Under the pieces are notes generated by a model. It saw nothing but the letters and a program-made list of their open reading frames with translations. It did not search any database and was not told where the DNA came from. 37,129 nt of DNA from an uncultured Oscillospiraceae bacterium. GTDB lineage: Bacteria > Bacillota > Clostridia > Oscillospirales > Oscillospiraceae. Positions 12,398-20,249 of this stretch are shown one piece after another (within the stretch, counting starts at the first letter, position 1; each line of letters starts with the position of its first letter). The stretch covers positions 1 through 37,129 of the forward strand of contig CAKSWA010000019.1 of NCBI GenBank assembly GCA_934511165.1. Reading direction: 5' to 3'. A program made the position numbers and the translations under genes.

Positions 12398-14379
12398 GAT
12401 TTGCACTTGCCGGGAACCAGAACTGTGGCAAAACGACGCTCTTCAACCAACTCACCGGAAGCAATCAGCACGTCGGCAATTTTCCCGGCGTCACGGTGGA
12501 CAGCAAAAGCGGCACCATCCGCAACACGAAGGGCGACGAGGTCGTCGATCTGCCGGGTATCTATTCGCTGCGGCCATACTCCGCCGAGGAAATCGTAACG
12601 CGCGATTTTATTCTCGATGGCCGGCCCGACGGCATCATCAACATCGTGGATGCCACGAACATTGAACGCAATCTCTATCTCACGCTGCAAATGATCGAAA
12701 TGCAGGTACCCATGGTGCTTGCTTTGAACATGATGGACGAGGTTCGCGCCAACGGCGGCACGGTCGACACCGTGAAGCTCTCGGAGCTGCTTGGCATCCC
12801 GGTCGTACCGATCAGCGCAGCGAAGGGCGAGGGCATCGCCGATCTGACGGAGCTCGCCTGCCGCACGGCCTCTGCCGGGCGCAAGCCGCAGGTGTATGAC
12901 TTCTGCCCGCCGGGGCCGGTGCACCGCTGCATCCACGCCGTGACCCACGTGGTGGAGGATCATGCCGAGCGCGCCCGGATGAGCGCCCGCTGGGCGGCCA
13001 TGAACGTGATCGAAGGCAACGGCGACATTGTCGCGCGTCTCGCGCTCGACGAAAACGAGCTGGAGCTGTGCGAGCACAGCATCGTGGAGATGGAGCGGGA
13101 AACGGGACTCGACCGCAACGCCGCCATCGCCGACATGCGCTATTCGTTTATCGAGTCGGTCTGCGCCGAAACGGTGAAAAAGCCTGAGGAGAGCCGCGAG
13201 CGGAAGCGCTCGCGCGCCATCGATAACGTTCTCACGCACCGCGTATTTGCCCTGCCGATCTTCGTCGGCATCATGCTGCTGGTGTTTTATCTCACGTTCG
13301 AGGTGTTCGGCGCCTTTCTTTCCGATCTGTTCGCCGCAGGGATCAACGCTCTGGCGGGACTGGTGGACACGGCGCTCACGGCCTACGGCATCAACCCGGT
13401 CGTACACTCGCTCGTGATCGACGGGCTGTTCGGCGGCGTCGGCAACGTTGTGGAATTTTTGCCGGTTATCGTGGTGCTGTTCTTCTTCCTCTCCATGCTG
13501 GAGGATACCGGATATATGGCGCGCGTCGCCTTCGTGATGGACAAGCTCCTGCGCCGCATCGGCCTTTCCGGCAAGAGCATTGTGCCGATGCTCATCGGCT
13601 TCGGCTGCACCGTTCCGGCGGTCATGGCAACGCGGACGCTCACGAGTGAGCGCGACCGCCGCATGACCGTGCTGCTCACGCCGTTTATGAGCTGCAGCGC
13701 CAAGATCCCCATCTATTCCGTGTTCGTCGCGGCGTTTTTCCCGAAGTATAAGGCGTTCGCCATGGGCGGGCTGTACTTCTTCGGCATTCTCGTTGGAGTG
13801 CTTGCGGCGCTTGTGTTTGGAAAAACGCTTTTCCGCGGCAATCCCATCCCGTTTGTGATGGAGCTGCCGAACTACCGCATGCCCTCCGCGCGCACAACGC
13901 TTCAGCTCATGTGGGACAAGGCGAAGGACTTTCTCCACCGGGCCTTTACGGTCATCTTTTTGGCAAGTCTTGTGATCTGGTTTTTGCAGACGTTTGATAC
14001 ACGCATCAACCCCGTTTCGGACAATTCGCAGAGCCTCCTTGCCGCGCTCGGCGGGCTTCTCGCGCCGCTTTTCGCGCCGCTCGGCTTTGCCGACTGGCGC
14101 GTGTGCACCTCGCTCATCGCGGGGTTCATGGCAAAGGAAGCCGTGGTCAGCACGCTCGGCGTGCTCACCGGCGGCGCGGCGCTCTCCACGCTCTTCTCCG
14201 TGCGCAGCGCAGCGGCGTTTCTTGTGTTCACGCTGCTGTATACGCCCTGCGTGGCGGCGGTTGCGGCGATCCGGCGGGAGCTCGGCTCGGCGTGGAAAAC
14301 GCTCGGCGTCGTGCTGTTCCAATGCCTGCTCGCCTGGGGGCTTGGCACGGCGGTCTATCAGATCGCGCTGCTTATCTGA
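12394..14379 (+). CDS. feoB: FeoB ferrous iron transporter
   Basis: The 661-residue protein joins an N-terminal G domain to a polytopic membrane domain that moves Fe2+ into the cell. G1 is GNQNCGKT (7-14), G2 Thr34, G3 DLPG (52-55), G4 NMMD (112-115) and G5 SAA (141-143). A GDI-like helical linker spans about 165-275. The membrane part contains the paired Gate motifs, the first as GFGCTVPAVMATRTL. The length is typical of compact clostridial FeoB proteins. It is translationally coupled to feoA and is followed after 19 bases by the Cys-rich FeoB-associated protein. Confidence 0.95.
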   Translation: MRFALAGNQNCGKTTLFNQLTGSNQHVGNFPGVTVDSKSGTIRNTKGDEVVDLPGIYSLRPYSAEEIVTRDFILDGRPDGIINIVDATNIERNLYLTLQMIEMQVPMVLALNMMDEVRANGGTVDTVKLSELLGIPVVPISAAKGEGIADLTELACRTASAGRKPQVYDFCPPGPVHRCIHAVTHVVEDHAERARMSARWAAMNVIEGNGDIVARLALDENELELCEHSIVEMERETGLDRNAAIADMRYSFIESVCAETVKKPEESRERKRSRAIDNVLTHRVFALPIFVGIMLLVFYLTFEVFGAFLSDLFAAGINALAGLVDTALTAYGINPVVHSLVIDGLFGGVGNVVEFLPVIVVLFFFLSMLEDTGYMARVAFVMDKLLRRIGLSGKSIVPMLIGFGCTVPAVMATRTLTSERDRRMTVLLTPFMSCSAKIPIYSVFVAAFFPKYKAFAMGGLYFFGILVGVLAALVFGKTLFRGNPIPFVMELPNYRMPSARTTLQLMWDKAKDFLHRAFTVIFLASLVIWFLQTFDTRINPVSDNSQSLLAALGGLLAPLFAPLGFADWRVCTSLIAGFMAKEAVVSTLGVLTGGAALSTLFSVRSAAAFLVFTLLYTPCVAAVAAIRRELGSAWKTLGVVLFQCLLAWGLGTAVYQIALLI

Positions 14380-14398
14380 TTGATAGGAAAGACATCCT

Positions 14399-14545
14399 AT
14401 GTCCATAGCGGATATTGTCATTTTGCTCGGCGTTGCCGTGTGGGCGGTAATCGCCGTAAAGCGCGGCTGGAAAGACCGGAAGCACGGCTGCGGCGGAGAC
14501 TGCGGCCGCTGCTCCGGCGGCTGCGATAAGGAGAACAGACCATGA
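14399..14545 (+). CDS. FeoB-associated Cys-rich membrane mini-protein
   Basis: This 48-residue protein has one N-terminal membrane segment (residues 3-20) and a short basic stretch (KRGWKDRKHG). Four cysteines follow at 31, 35, 38 and 42 (CGGDCGRCSGGC). This is the layout of the FeoB-associated Cys-rich family, thought to fill a FeoC-like role, perhaps binding iron or an Fe-S cluster beside FeoB. It starts 19 bases after feoB with AGGAAAG upstream, and its stop overlaps the lipoprotein start (ATGA, 14542-14545). Family membership is firm; mechanism is not established. Confidence 0.85.
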   Translation: MSIADIVILLGVAVWAVIAVKRGWKDRKHGCGGDCGRCSGGCDKENRP

Positions 14546-15177
14546 AGAGATATATTGTGCCGCTGCTCGCGGCATGCCTGCTGCTGACGGCGGGCTGCGC
14601 CAAAGCGCCGGACACGGCAGAGCCCTCCGCCGGTCCGACCGCGGCGGCGAGCGCCGCGCCGGAGACGACGGAAGCGCCGGCGCCGACGCCGGAGTCAACG
14701 GCGGAACCGACGGCCGCGCCGCGCTTTGCCGCGGGAGAAGAGACCGCGTATGTCCTCTGCGAGGGCAAGAGCGATGGGGCAAAGGCGCTCAGCGTCTGGC
14801 TTCGATCCTCGGGGATGGACGCGGCGGAAAGCTTCGTCCCCGACGGACTGGATACGCCGATGTACACGCTCCCGACGGCAGAGCGCGCGTCGGGAGAAAT
14901 CCCTGCGGCAACGGACGAGACGCGCCATGTGCGTGTCGCGGCGGATACGGAGCTTTTGGAGAGCGGCATTCTTGCCGTATGGCTCCCGGCGTTTGAATCC
15001 GCAACCGGGTACATTGCCGAGGTCTACGCCGGGGACGCCTCCGTCCTTGCGGCCATGGCTGCCGGCGGCGAGGCCGATGTGCTGCTCATGAAGAAGGCCG
15101 ATGCGTCCGCTCTCGGCGCCGTGACGCACTACGGTGCGCGTTACGATCTTGTTTCCACGATCTATTCGGTCATTTGA
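14542..15177 (+). CDS. Lipoprotein resembling a permuted single lobe of a tungstate-type binding protein
   Basis: The 211-residue protein has a lipoprotein signal peptide with lipobox LTAGC (Cys19) and an Ala/Pro/Thr/Glu-rich linker (22-62). Residues 128-211 (VRVAADTELLESGILAVWLPAFESATGY..., ending VSTIYSVI) look like the first ~85 residues of TupA-type (PBP-like) tungstate-binding proteins. Residues 68-112 (SDGAKALSVWL, then DTPMYTLP) look like the C-terminal end of the same family. The order is thus reversed and the middle lobe is absent. It may be a permuted one-lobe protein or a rearranged remnant. The family resemblance is from memory and untested. ATGA coupling to the Cys-rich protein places it in the feo operon. 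Confidence 0.6.
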   Translation: MKRYIVPLLAACLLLTAGCAKAPDTAEPSAGPTAAASAAPETTEAPAPTPESTAEPTAAPRFAAGEETAYVLCEGKSDGAKALSVWLRSSGMDAAESFVPDGLDTPMYTLPTAERASGEIPAATDETRHVRVAADTELLESGILAVWLPAFESATGYIAEVYAGDASVLAAMAAGGEADVLLMKKADASALGAVTHYGARYDLVSTIYSVI

Positions 15178-15188
15178 AAGGATACACC

Positions 15189-15911
15189 ATGAAACGATTT
15201 TTCCGTCATTTTGCTTTTGCCGCGTTCGGCGTAAGCATCCTCTGTCTGGCGCTCGGCGTAGCCATGCTGATATGGACGGCGACCGCCATGAAATGGATCA
15301 GCTACGGCTTCGGCGCGGTGATGATCCTCTCGGGCATATTGCAGATCGCCTCATACCTTACCGGCGAGCGCGTCGGCCTGCTGCGAAAGCTGCTGCTCAT
15401 CTCCGGCATCATCGCCGCGGTAGCGGGCGTCTGGATTTTGCTCACACAAAGCCTCGCAGAGCAGATCATGCGCCTCACGGTCATCGTGATGGGCGTTGTG
15501 CTGCTCTACCACGGCTTTATGGACTGCAAGCACGGGCTGGATATCAAAAGCTGCGGTACCGGCGGCTGGACGGCGGCTCTTGTGCTGGGCGTGTGCATCT
15601 GCGCGGCGGGCGTGCTGCTGCTCGTGAATCCCTTTGAGAAGAACGATACGCTCCTGTTCGCCGCGGCGCTCGGCTTCCTGCTCGACGGCATTTCCGGCCT
15701 CTTTACCACCGTGGCGGTGGCGCACGGAAAGTCGCACGCCGAATTTCTTGCCGGGCAGGCGCCTGTGATCGAGCTTGACCCCGCCGAAGCGGCGGAGACG
15801 CTGCCGGACAGCAAGGCCGAGCCTCTCCCGGAAAACGAAGCCGCTCCGGCGGAGACTGAAACGGCAGAGAACGCCGCAGCCGAAGCGGAAGCTCCGGCGG
15901 AGAAAGAGTGA
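15189..15911 (+). CDS. DUF308/HdeD-like membrane protein with acidic tail
   Basis: The 240-residue protein has about six predicted membrane segments (roughly 9-31, 35-57, 64-85, 90-109, 126-146 and 150-173), in the pairwise pattern of the DUF308/HdeD family. A ~50-residue Glu/Ala/Pro-rich cytoplasmic tail follows (about 193-240). HdeD in E. coli is linked to acid resistance, but clostridial relatives are uncharacterised. ATG 15189 is chosen because GAAAGGA precedes it; an upstream in-frame TTG lies inside that ribosome site. It is last in the feo operon, 11 bases after the lipoprotein stop, and is followed by a strong terminator. Confidence 0.75.
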   Translation: MKRFFRHFAFAAFGVSILCLALGVAMLIWTATAMKWISYGFGAVMILSGILQIASYLTGERVGLLRKLLLISGIIAAVAGVWILLTQSLAEQIMRLTVIVMGVVLLYHGFMDCKHGLDIKSCGTGGWTAALVLGVCICAAGVLLLVNPFEKNDTLLFAAALGFLLDGISGLFTTVAVAHGKSHAEFLAGQAPVIELDPAEAAETLPDSKAEPLPENEAAPAETETAENAAAEAEAPAEKE

Positions 15912-15920
15912 CAAATAACG

Positions 15921-15955
15921 AAAAAACCCGTATGGCCGCGGCCATACGGGTTTTT
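15921..15955. terminator. Bidirectional terminator between the feo operon and HTH/zinc-ribbon gene
   Basis: A fully palindromic stem centred at 15938/15939 (ACCCGTATGGCC arms) is flanked by A-run and T-run, giving good terminators in both directions for the convergent genes. Confidence 0.88.
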
Positions 15956-15981
15956 CGTTCGCGGGTTTCGTTTGAGAGCAC

Positions 15982-16422
15982 TCAGCGCTTCCAATGCTTG
16001 AGCTGCGGCACGACGGCTTCCATGTGCGCGCGGACCTGCTCCGCGGGCCACGCCTCCGTCGCCATATGCTCCACGCAGAAATTGATGAGCTGCTCGGCGC
16101 TCTCGTACTTGAATTCGCCGCCGGAGTAGCACCATTTGCAGTATTCCTCGTTGAACGAGCCGTCCGGCTCATGGCTCGTTATGGCGTCCTCGAGCGGCAT
16201 GCCGCAGCATTGGCAGATGTTCTGGCGCGGCGAGCCGAGAAGCGTGTTGATGGATACGTCAAAGAGCGCGGACAGGCGCTTGAGCGTTTCCGTGTTGGGG
16301 AGCGTTTCGCCATTCTCCCAGCGGGACACTGCCTGCCGGGTAACGAAAAGCTTCTCCGCAAGTTCCTCCTGCGACAGCTTATCCCGGTTCCGAAGCTGCA
16401 AAATCACATCTTTTGTTTCCAT
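15982..16422 (-). CDS. XRE-family regulator with C-terminal zinc-ribbon domain
   Basis: The 146-residue protein has an N-terminal XRE helix-turn-helix (about 4-62, with SQEELAEKLFVTRQAVSRWENGETLPN). A putative zinc-ribbon domain follows, with CQCCGMPL near residues 71-78 and EYCKWCY near 92-98, and the Phe/His-rich tail typical of that domain. The zinc-ribbon half occurs alone and fused to HTH domains in Clostridia; its ligand is unknown. ATG 16422 is preferred because GAGGTGAT precedes it. A much longer upstream reading frame crosses the promoter and is rejected. Confidence 0.85.
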   Translation of the reverse strand: METKDVILQLRNRDKLSQEELAEKLFVTRQAVSRWENGETLPNTETLKRLSALFDVSINTLLGSPRQNICQCCGMPLEDAITSHEPDGSFNEEYCKWCYSGGEFKYESAEQLINFCVEHMATEAWPAEQVRAHMEAVVPQLKHWKR

Positions 16423-16443
16423 ATTCCGATCACCTCTTGGAAA

Positions 16444-16472
16444 ATTATACCCGAAGCTGCCGCAATAGGCAA
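16444..16472 (-). promoter_or_regulatory. Promoter of the HTH/zinc-ribbon gene
   Basis: On the minus strand TTGCCT (16472-16467) and a perfect TATAAT (16449-16444) are separated by 17 bases, 22 bases before the start codon. Confidence 0.7.
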
Positions 16473-16655
16473 GCAACGCGCTGTTGCCTCTGCCTGGCGT
16501 TGGAATCCGGCGGCGGAAGTTTTCCGGTACGATCTCACATCGCTGCCAGACCTTTCGTAAGGCGCACGGACGTTCGGCTCCGCCGCGCAGCAGGACGTTA
16601 ATCCACACATGTGACAAACCTTGAAATCTGTAGCAGTTTTTTTCGGCTTTCCGGG

Positions 16656-16683
16656 TTGAAAAACGGTAAAAATGCTCTATAAT
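16656..16683 (+). promoter_or_regulatory. Promoter of the second PAP2-like gene
   Basis: TTGAAA (16656-16661) and a perfect TATAAT (16678-16683) are separated by 16 bases. The predicted transcript start (~16690) lies only a few bases before the first possible start codon. Confidence 0.65.
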
Positions 16684-16691
16684 GTTTAATA

Positions 16692-17339
16692 TTGTCAATC
16701 GGTTATGGGGTGGTTCTCATTCGCTGGGGCGTTTTCTTCCTGCTCTGGGCAGGGATGATGGTTTTTCATCTGGTCACATATTTCGGCTCGCAGTATCTTG
16801 AAGGCGAGCCGCACACCGTGGGCGGTGCGCTTGACGAGTGCATCCCGTTCCGTCCCGGCTGGATTTATATGTACAGCTCGTGGTTCGTGCTGCTTTTTGG
16901 CGTACCGTTTCTTCTCAACATCGTCGCGCCGGAGCTTTGTCTCAAATACATGCTCGCGCACAGCATCGATCAGCTTCTGAGCAACATCATTTATCTCATC
17001 TATCCGACGACGTTCGAGCGCCCCGTACCGCCGAAAAAGGGGCTGACCGGCTTCGTCATCGGCACCGTGTACGGCGCGAACCACCGCTTTCTCAACTGCG
17101 CGCCGAGCGTGCATTGCTCGGTGTCGTTCCTCTTCGCGTTTGCTGCGCTTGCAGCGCCCATGCTGCCGCTGTGGCTGCGAATCGTGATCGTTGTGTGGTC
17201 GCTCGCGATCGTCGCCTCAACGATGCTCGTCAAGCAGCACATGGTCATCGACGCCGTGACCGCGCTGCCGGCCGCCGTGGTCTGCTGGCTGCTCGCGGGG
17301 CTCGTAAATTTCTCCTCGCTTGCCGCAAAATTTTCTTAA
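16692..17339 (+). CDS. PAP2-like integral membrane phosphatase
   Basis: The protein (up to 215 residues) has about six membrane segments and the PAP2 active-site pattern in a divergent form: ERPVPP (109-114), a NCAPSVHC motif (136-142) in place of PSGH, and STMLVKQHMVIDAV (177-189) with the conserved His183 and Asp187. It resembles the inositol-phosphorylceramide-synthase/PAP2-like branch. It may act on a lipid phosphate, or transfer a phospho-group between lipids. The start is uncertain. An in-frame stop at 16680-16682 leaves TTG 16692, GTG 16710 or ATG 16755, none with a clear ribosome site. A leaderless transcript is possible. Confidence 0.72.
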   Translation: MSIGYGVVLIRWGVFFLLWAGMMVFHLVTYFGSQYLEGEPHTVGGALDECIPFRPGWIYMYSSWFVLLFGVPFLLNIVAPELCLKYMLAHSIDQLLSNIIYLIYPTTFERPVPPKKGLTGFVIGTVYGANHRFLNCAPSVHCSVSFLFAFAALAAPMLPLWLRIVIVVWSLAIVASTMLVKQHMVIDAVTALPAAVVCWLLAGLVNFSSLAAKFS

Positions 17340-17354
17340 CGCAACCAGACAGCC

Positions 17355-17397
17355 AAATGTCCGCCATGTTTCAAATGAAACACGGCGGACATTTTTA
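17355..17397. terminator. Bidirectional terminator at the end of the polysaccharide locus
   Basis: AAATGTCCGCC (17355-17365) pairs with GGCGGACATTT (17384-17394), with an inner TTTCA/TGAAA stem and T/A tails. It serves the PAP2-like gene and the converging aminotransferase gene. Confidence 0.85.
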
Positions 17398-17403
17398 CGT
17401 TGC

Positions 17404-18531
17404 TTATTTCAGGGCGCGGCGCAGCGCGTCGGTGACGGTCTGCACGGTCTCGCGCGTGAGATACGGGTGCATCGGAAGACTCAGCACCGTGGCGCACAGC
17501 TCCTCCGTCACCGGGCAGGGAACGTACTGCTTCAGGCCATCAAACGCCTGCTGGGTGTGCATCGGCTTCGGATAATACACCATGGTGGGAATTCCCTGCG
17601 CCTTGAGCTCGGCCTGTACACGGTCCCGCTCTTCCCGGCTGCGCAGCCGGAGCGTATACTGCGCCCAGCTCGAATACCAGCCCTCCGGCACAACCGGCAG
17701 GATGGCCGGGATACCGGCGAGCGCTTCGTTGTACATCGCCGCGGCGGCATTCACATCCGCGAGTTCGTACTTTTCAAAGGCGTCCATCTTCACGAGCAGG
17801 ATCGCCGCCTGGATGGTGTCAAGGCGGGAGTTCATGCCGATGCGAACGTTGTCGTACTTGAAAGAGCCCTTGCCGTGGACGCAGAGGGAGCGCACCATTG
17901 CCGCCGTCTCGTCGGAATCGGTGAACACCGCGCCGCCGTCGCCATAGCAGCCGAGAGGCTTTGCGGGGAAGAACGACGTGCACGCCGCGTCGCCGAAGGC
18001 GCCGTTGCGCTTGCCATGCAGCATGCCGCCGAAGCCCTGCGCCGCGTCTTCGAGGAGGAGAAGCCCGTGCTTTTCGCACACGGCGGCGACCGCCTCATGG
18101 TCGGCGGGCAGGCCGAAGAGATCCACGTCCACCACGGCCTTCGGCGTGAGCTTGCCTTCGGCAAGAACCGCCTCGATGGCTGCTTCCAGGCTCTTTGCAT
18201 CCGCGTTGAACGTGTCGGCGCAGACATCATAAAATACCGGCGTGCCGCCCACAGAGGAGACGACCTCACCCGAAGCAAAGAATGTGAAGTCCGGCACGAA
18301 CACAGCGTCGCCGGAGCCGATGCCCCACGCCATCATGCACAGCTCCAGCGCGTCGGTGCCGTTGCCGCAGGTGATGCAGTGCTTGCGCCCGACATAGGCG
18401 GCAAGACGCTCTTCGAGCGTTTTCACCTGCTCACCGCTGATGAAATGCGCGCCGGACGCCACGGCGGTCATGGCTGCGTCCATCTCCGGCTTCAAAACCT
18501 CATATTGTTTTTGCAGATCACGAAATTGCAT
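17404..18531 (-). CDS. wbpE: WbpE-type sugar aminotransferase (DegT/DnrJ/EryC1 family)
   Basis: The 375-residue PLP enzyme closely follows WbpE, which aminates UDP-3-keto-GlcNAcA to UDP-GlcNAc3NA using glutamate. It carries CGNGTDALELCMMAWGIG, DFTFFASGEV, the LLLEDAAQGFG loop (Asp162), and ACTSFFPAKPLGCYGDGGA with the Schiff-base Lys191. It also has GMNSRLDTIQAAILLVKM and a C-terminal LSLPMHPYLT. These stretches match P. aeruginosa WbpE almost word for word as I remember it. The start is ATG 18531, overlapping the acetyltransferase stop by one base; a longer upstream frame is rejected. It is last in a four-gene cassette and ends at a terminator. Confidence 0.87.
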   Translation of the reverse strand: MQFRDLQKQYEVLKPEMDAAMTAVASGAHFISGEQVKTLEERLAAYVGRKHCITCGNGTDALELCMMAWGIGSGDAVFVPDFTFFASGEVVSSVGGTPVFYDVCADTFNADAKSLEAAIEAVLAEGKLTPKAVVDVDLFGLPADHEAVAAVCEKHGLLLLEDAAQGFGGMLHGKRNGAFGDAACTSFFPAKPLGCYGDGGAVFTDSDETAAMVRSLCVHGKGSFKYDNVRIGMNSRLDTIQAAILLVKMDAFEKYELADVNAAAAMYNEALAGIPAILPVVPEGWYSSWAQYTLRLRSREERDRVQAELKAQGIPTMVYYPKPMHTQQAFDGLKQYVPCPVTEELCATVLSLPMHPYLTRETVQTVTDALRRALK

Positions 18532-19100
18532 TAGTCCTTTACCTCCGTAAGTCCGTTTTCGCCCTCGCGGTATTTCCGGCCGCATTTGGGGCAGGTCAGT
18601 CCATCCTTCAAAAGCTCGCCGCATTCGCACGCCCAGCCGCAGCGCCGCGCGGGGACGCCAAGCATCAGCGCATGATCCGGTACATTGTCCGTCACGACCG
18701 CGCCCGCGCCGATGAGCGCCCAGCGCCCGACGGTGTGGCCGCAGACGATCGTAGCATTCGCGCCGATGGACGCGCCCTCGCGGATGAGCGTTTTTTTATA
18801 CCCGGCCGCGCCCTTGGGGTACTTCGCGCGCGGCGTGAGATCGTTCGTAAATACGCAGCTCGGCCCGCAGAACACGTAGTTTTCAAGCTCCACGCCCTCG
18901 TATACCGAGACGTTATTCTGCAGCTTGCAGCCGTCGCCGATGCGGACATTGTTCGATACGTTCACATTCTGGCCGAGCGAGCACCGCTCGCCGATGATAG
19001 CGCCCTTCTGGATGTGACAGAAGTGCCAGATCCGCGTACCCTCACCAATCTGGACGCCCTCGTCCACGACGCTGGACGGATGCACATAGTATTCGCTCAC
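18531..19100 (-). CDS. wbpD: WbpD-type UDP-amino-sugar N-acetyltransferase with zinc-binding tail
   Basis: The 189-residue protein is a left-handed beta-helix (hexapeptide-repeat) acetyltransferase. Residues ~1-150 show repeated [IV]G-x-x-x-x turns. The segment CVFTNDLTPRAKYP, with its conserved Asn-Asp, and TLIREGASIGANATIVCG are characteristic of WbpD/WlbB enzymes that acetylate the C3 amino group. The last ~35 residues hold CxCG...CPKCG, a rubredoxin-like zinc knuckle. This tail occurs in some Clostridia and archaeal relatives, but P. aeruginosa WbpD lacks it as far as I recall. GTG 19100 overlaps the upstream stop (GTGA) and has GGGAGG upstream. Confidence 0.85.
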   Translation of the reverse strand: MSEYYVHPSSVVDEGVQIGEGTRIWHFCHIQKGAIIGERCSLGQNVNVSNNVRIGDGCKLQNNVSVYEGVELENYVFCGPSCVFTNDLTPRAKYPKGAAGYKKTLIREGASIGANATIVCGHTVGRWALIGAGAVVTDNVPDHALMLGVPARRCGWACECGELLKDGLTCPKCGRKYREGENGLTEVKD

Positions 19101-20167
19101 CGGTCAAACCTCCCTACATAATCCATTGTCGCGCCGCGCTCCAACGGGAAGCGCACCGGCTTTCCGCTCGCAGCGGATTCGTAAATGCCGAGTATGAGCT
19201 CCAGCGCCTTTCGTCCCTCGATGCCGGAGCAGAGCGGCTCGCGCCCGGTTTCGATGACGTCGATCATATCGCGGTAGAGCGGCGTGTGACCCGTTCCCAT
19301 GTCCGCAACGGCATATTTTCCGATGGAGCCCGGCAGCGAATCCGTTCCATCCGCAAACTGCCAACGCTCAACCTGATCGAGATACTTGCCGGACACGGAC
19401 ACCGTGCCGGTCTCGCCGAACACGGCGAGCGCATCGCTGAGGTTATTCGGGAACACGTTTACCGTGCCCTCGACGGTCGCATAAGCGCCGTTTTTAAAGC
19501 GGATGAGCGCAAGTCCCATGTCCTCAGCCTCGATGTACGGGTGCGTCAGGCGGTCGGTGTAGGCGAACACCTCCTCCACGTCGCCGAAGATCCATTGCAG
19601 AAGGTCGGTATAGTGGATGCACTGGTTCATGAGTGTGCCGCCGTCGTTTTTCCAGGTGCCGCGCCATTTTCCGGCGTCAAAGTATGCCTTGTTGCGGTTG
19701 CGGCGGATCTGCGCTGCGCCGTGCAGAAGCTTCCCGAAGCTGCCGTTTTCCGCTTCCGCGTGCAGCGCGCGCATCGACGGGCAAAACCTCACCTGATGGT
19801 TCACGCAGAGCTTCACGCCGTTTTTCTTTGCGGCTTTGATCATCGCGTCCGCGTCTGAGAGCGAGAGGGCGATCGGTTTTTCGACGATCACGTTCGTCCC
19901 GGCTTCCAGGCAGTCGCAGACGATCTGCCGCTTGATGCCGCTACCGAGAGCGACCGCCGTAAGGTCGGGATGCTGCTCGGAGAGCATGGCGTGATAGTCG
20001 GCATAGAGCTTCACGCCGCCGCGCTTTTCCTCGGGGATCAGCGCGAGCGCCTTTTCACGGTTTTCCTCCACAAGATCGCAGAGCGCTGCGATCTCCAGCC
20101 CGGTTTCGAGCGCGGCGCGGATATGGTTGGCGCAGATCATTCCGCAACCGATGAGAGCGTATTTCAT
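19097..20167 (-). CDS. wbpB: WbpB/WlbA-type UDP-GlcNAcA 3-dehydrogenase (Gfo/Idh/MocA family)
   Basis: The 356-residue NAD-dependent oxidoreductase begins with a Rossmann loop (ALIGCGMICANHIRAA). It carries the family EKP motif at 96-98 (VIVEKPIAL), then VNHQVRFCPSM and KWRGTWKNDGGTLMNQCIHYTDLLQWIFG, which lines the sugar site. WbpB/WlbA oxidise C3 of UDP-GlcNAcA, feeding the WbpE aminotransferase. The family is broad, so the exact substrate rests on its place between the WbpA-, WbpD- and WbpE-like genes. ATG 20167 is chosen because AAGGAAAA precedes it; an upstream extension to 20263 overlaps the wbpA gene and has no ribosome site. Confidence 0.82.
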   Translation of the reverse strand: MKYALIGCGMICANHIRAALETGLEIAALCDLVEENREKALALIPEEKRGGVKLYADYHAMLSEQHPDLTAVALGSGIKRQIVCDCLEAGTNVIVEKPIALSLSDADAMIKAAKKNGVKLCVNHQVRFCPSMRALHAEAENGSFGKLLHGAAQIRRNRNKAYFDAGKWRGTWKNDGGTLMNQCIHYTDLLQWIFGDVEEVFAYTDRLTHPYIEAEDMGLALIRFKNGAYATVEGTVNVFPNNLSDALAVFGETGTVSVSGKYLDQVERWQFADGTDSLPGSIGKYAVADMGTGHTPLYRDMIDVIETGREPLCSGIEGRKALELILGIYESAASGKPVRFPLERGATMDYVGRFDR

Positions 20168-20249
20168 ACGGTGTTTTCCTTCTTTATCAAAAGCGTCCGC
20201 CGCCCCCTGCTCCCCGAAAGCAGGGACGGAAGCGGCGGAGTATTTTACC

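Noticed and set aside
12034..14421. 795-codon minus-strand reading frame opposite feoA-feoB
   Set aside because: It lies antisense to a clear FeoB, has Arg/His/Glu/Gly-heavy shadow composition and no ribosome site. High GC suppresses stops in such frames.
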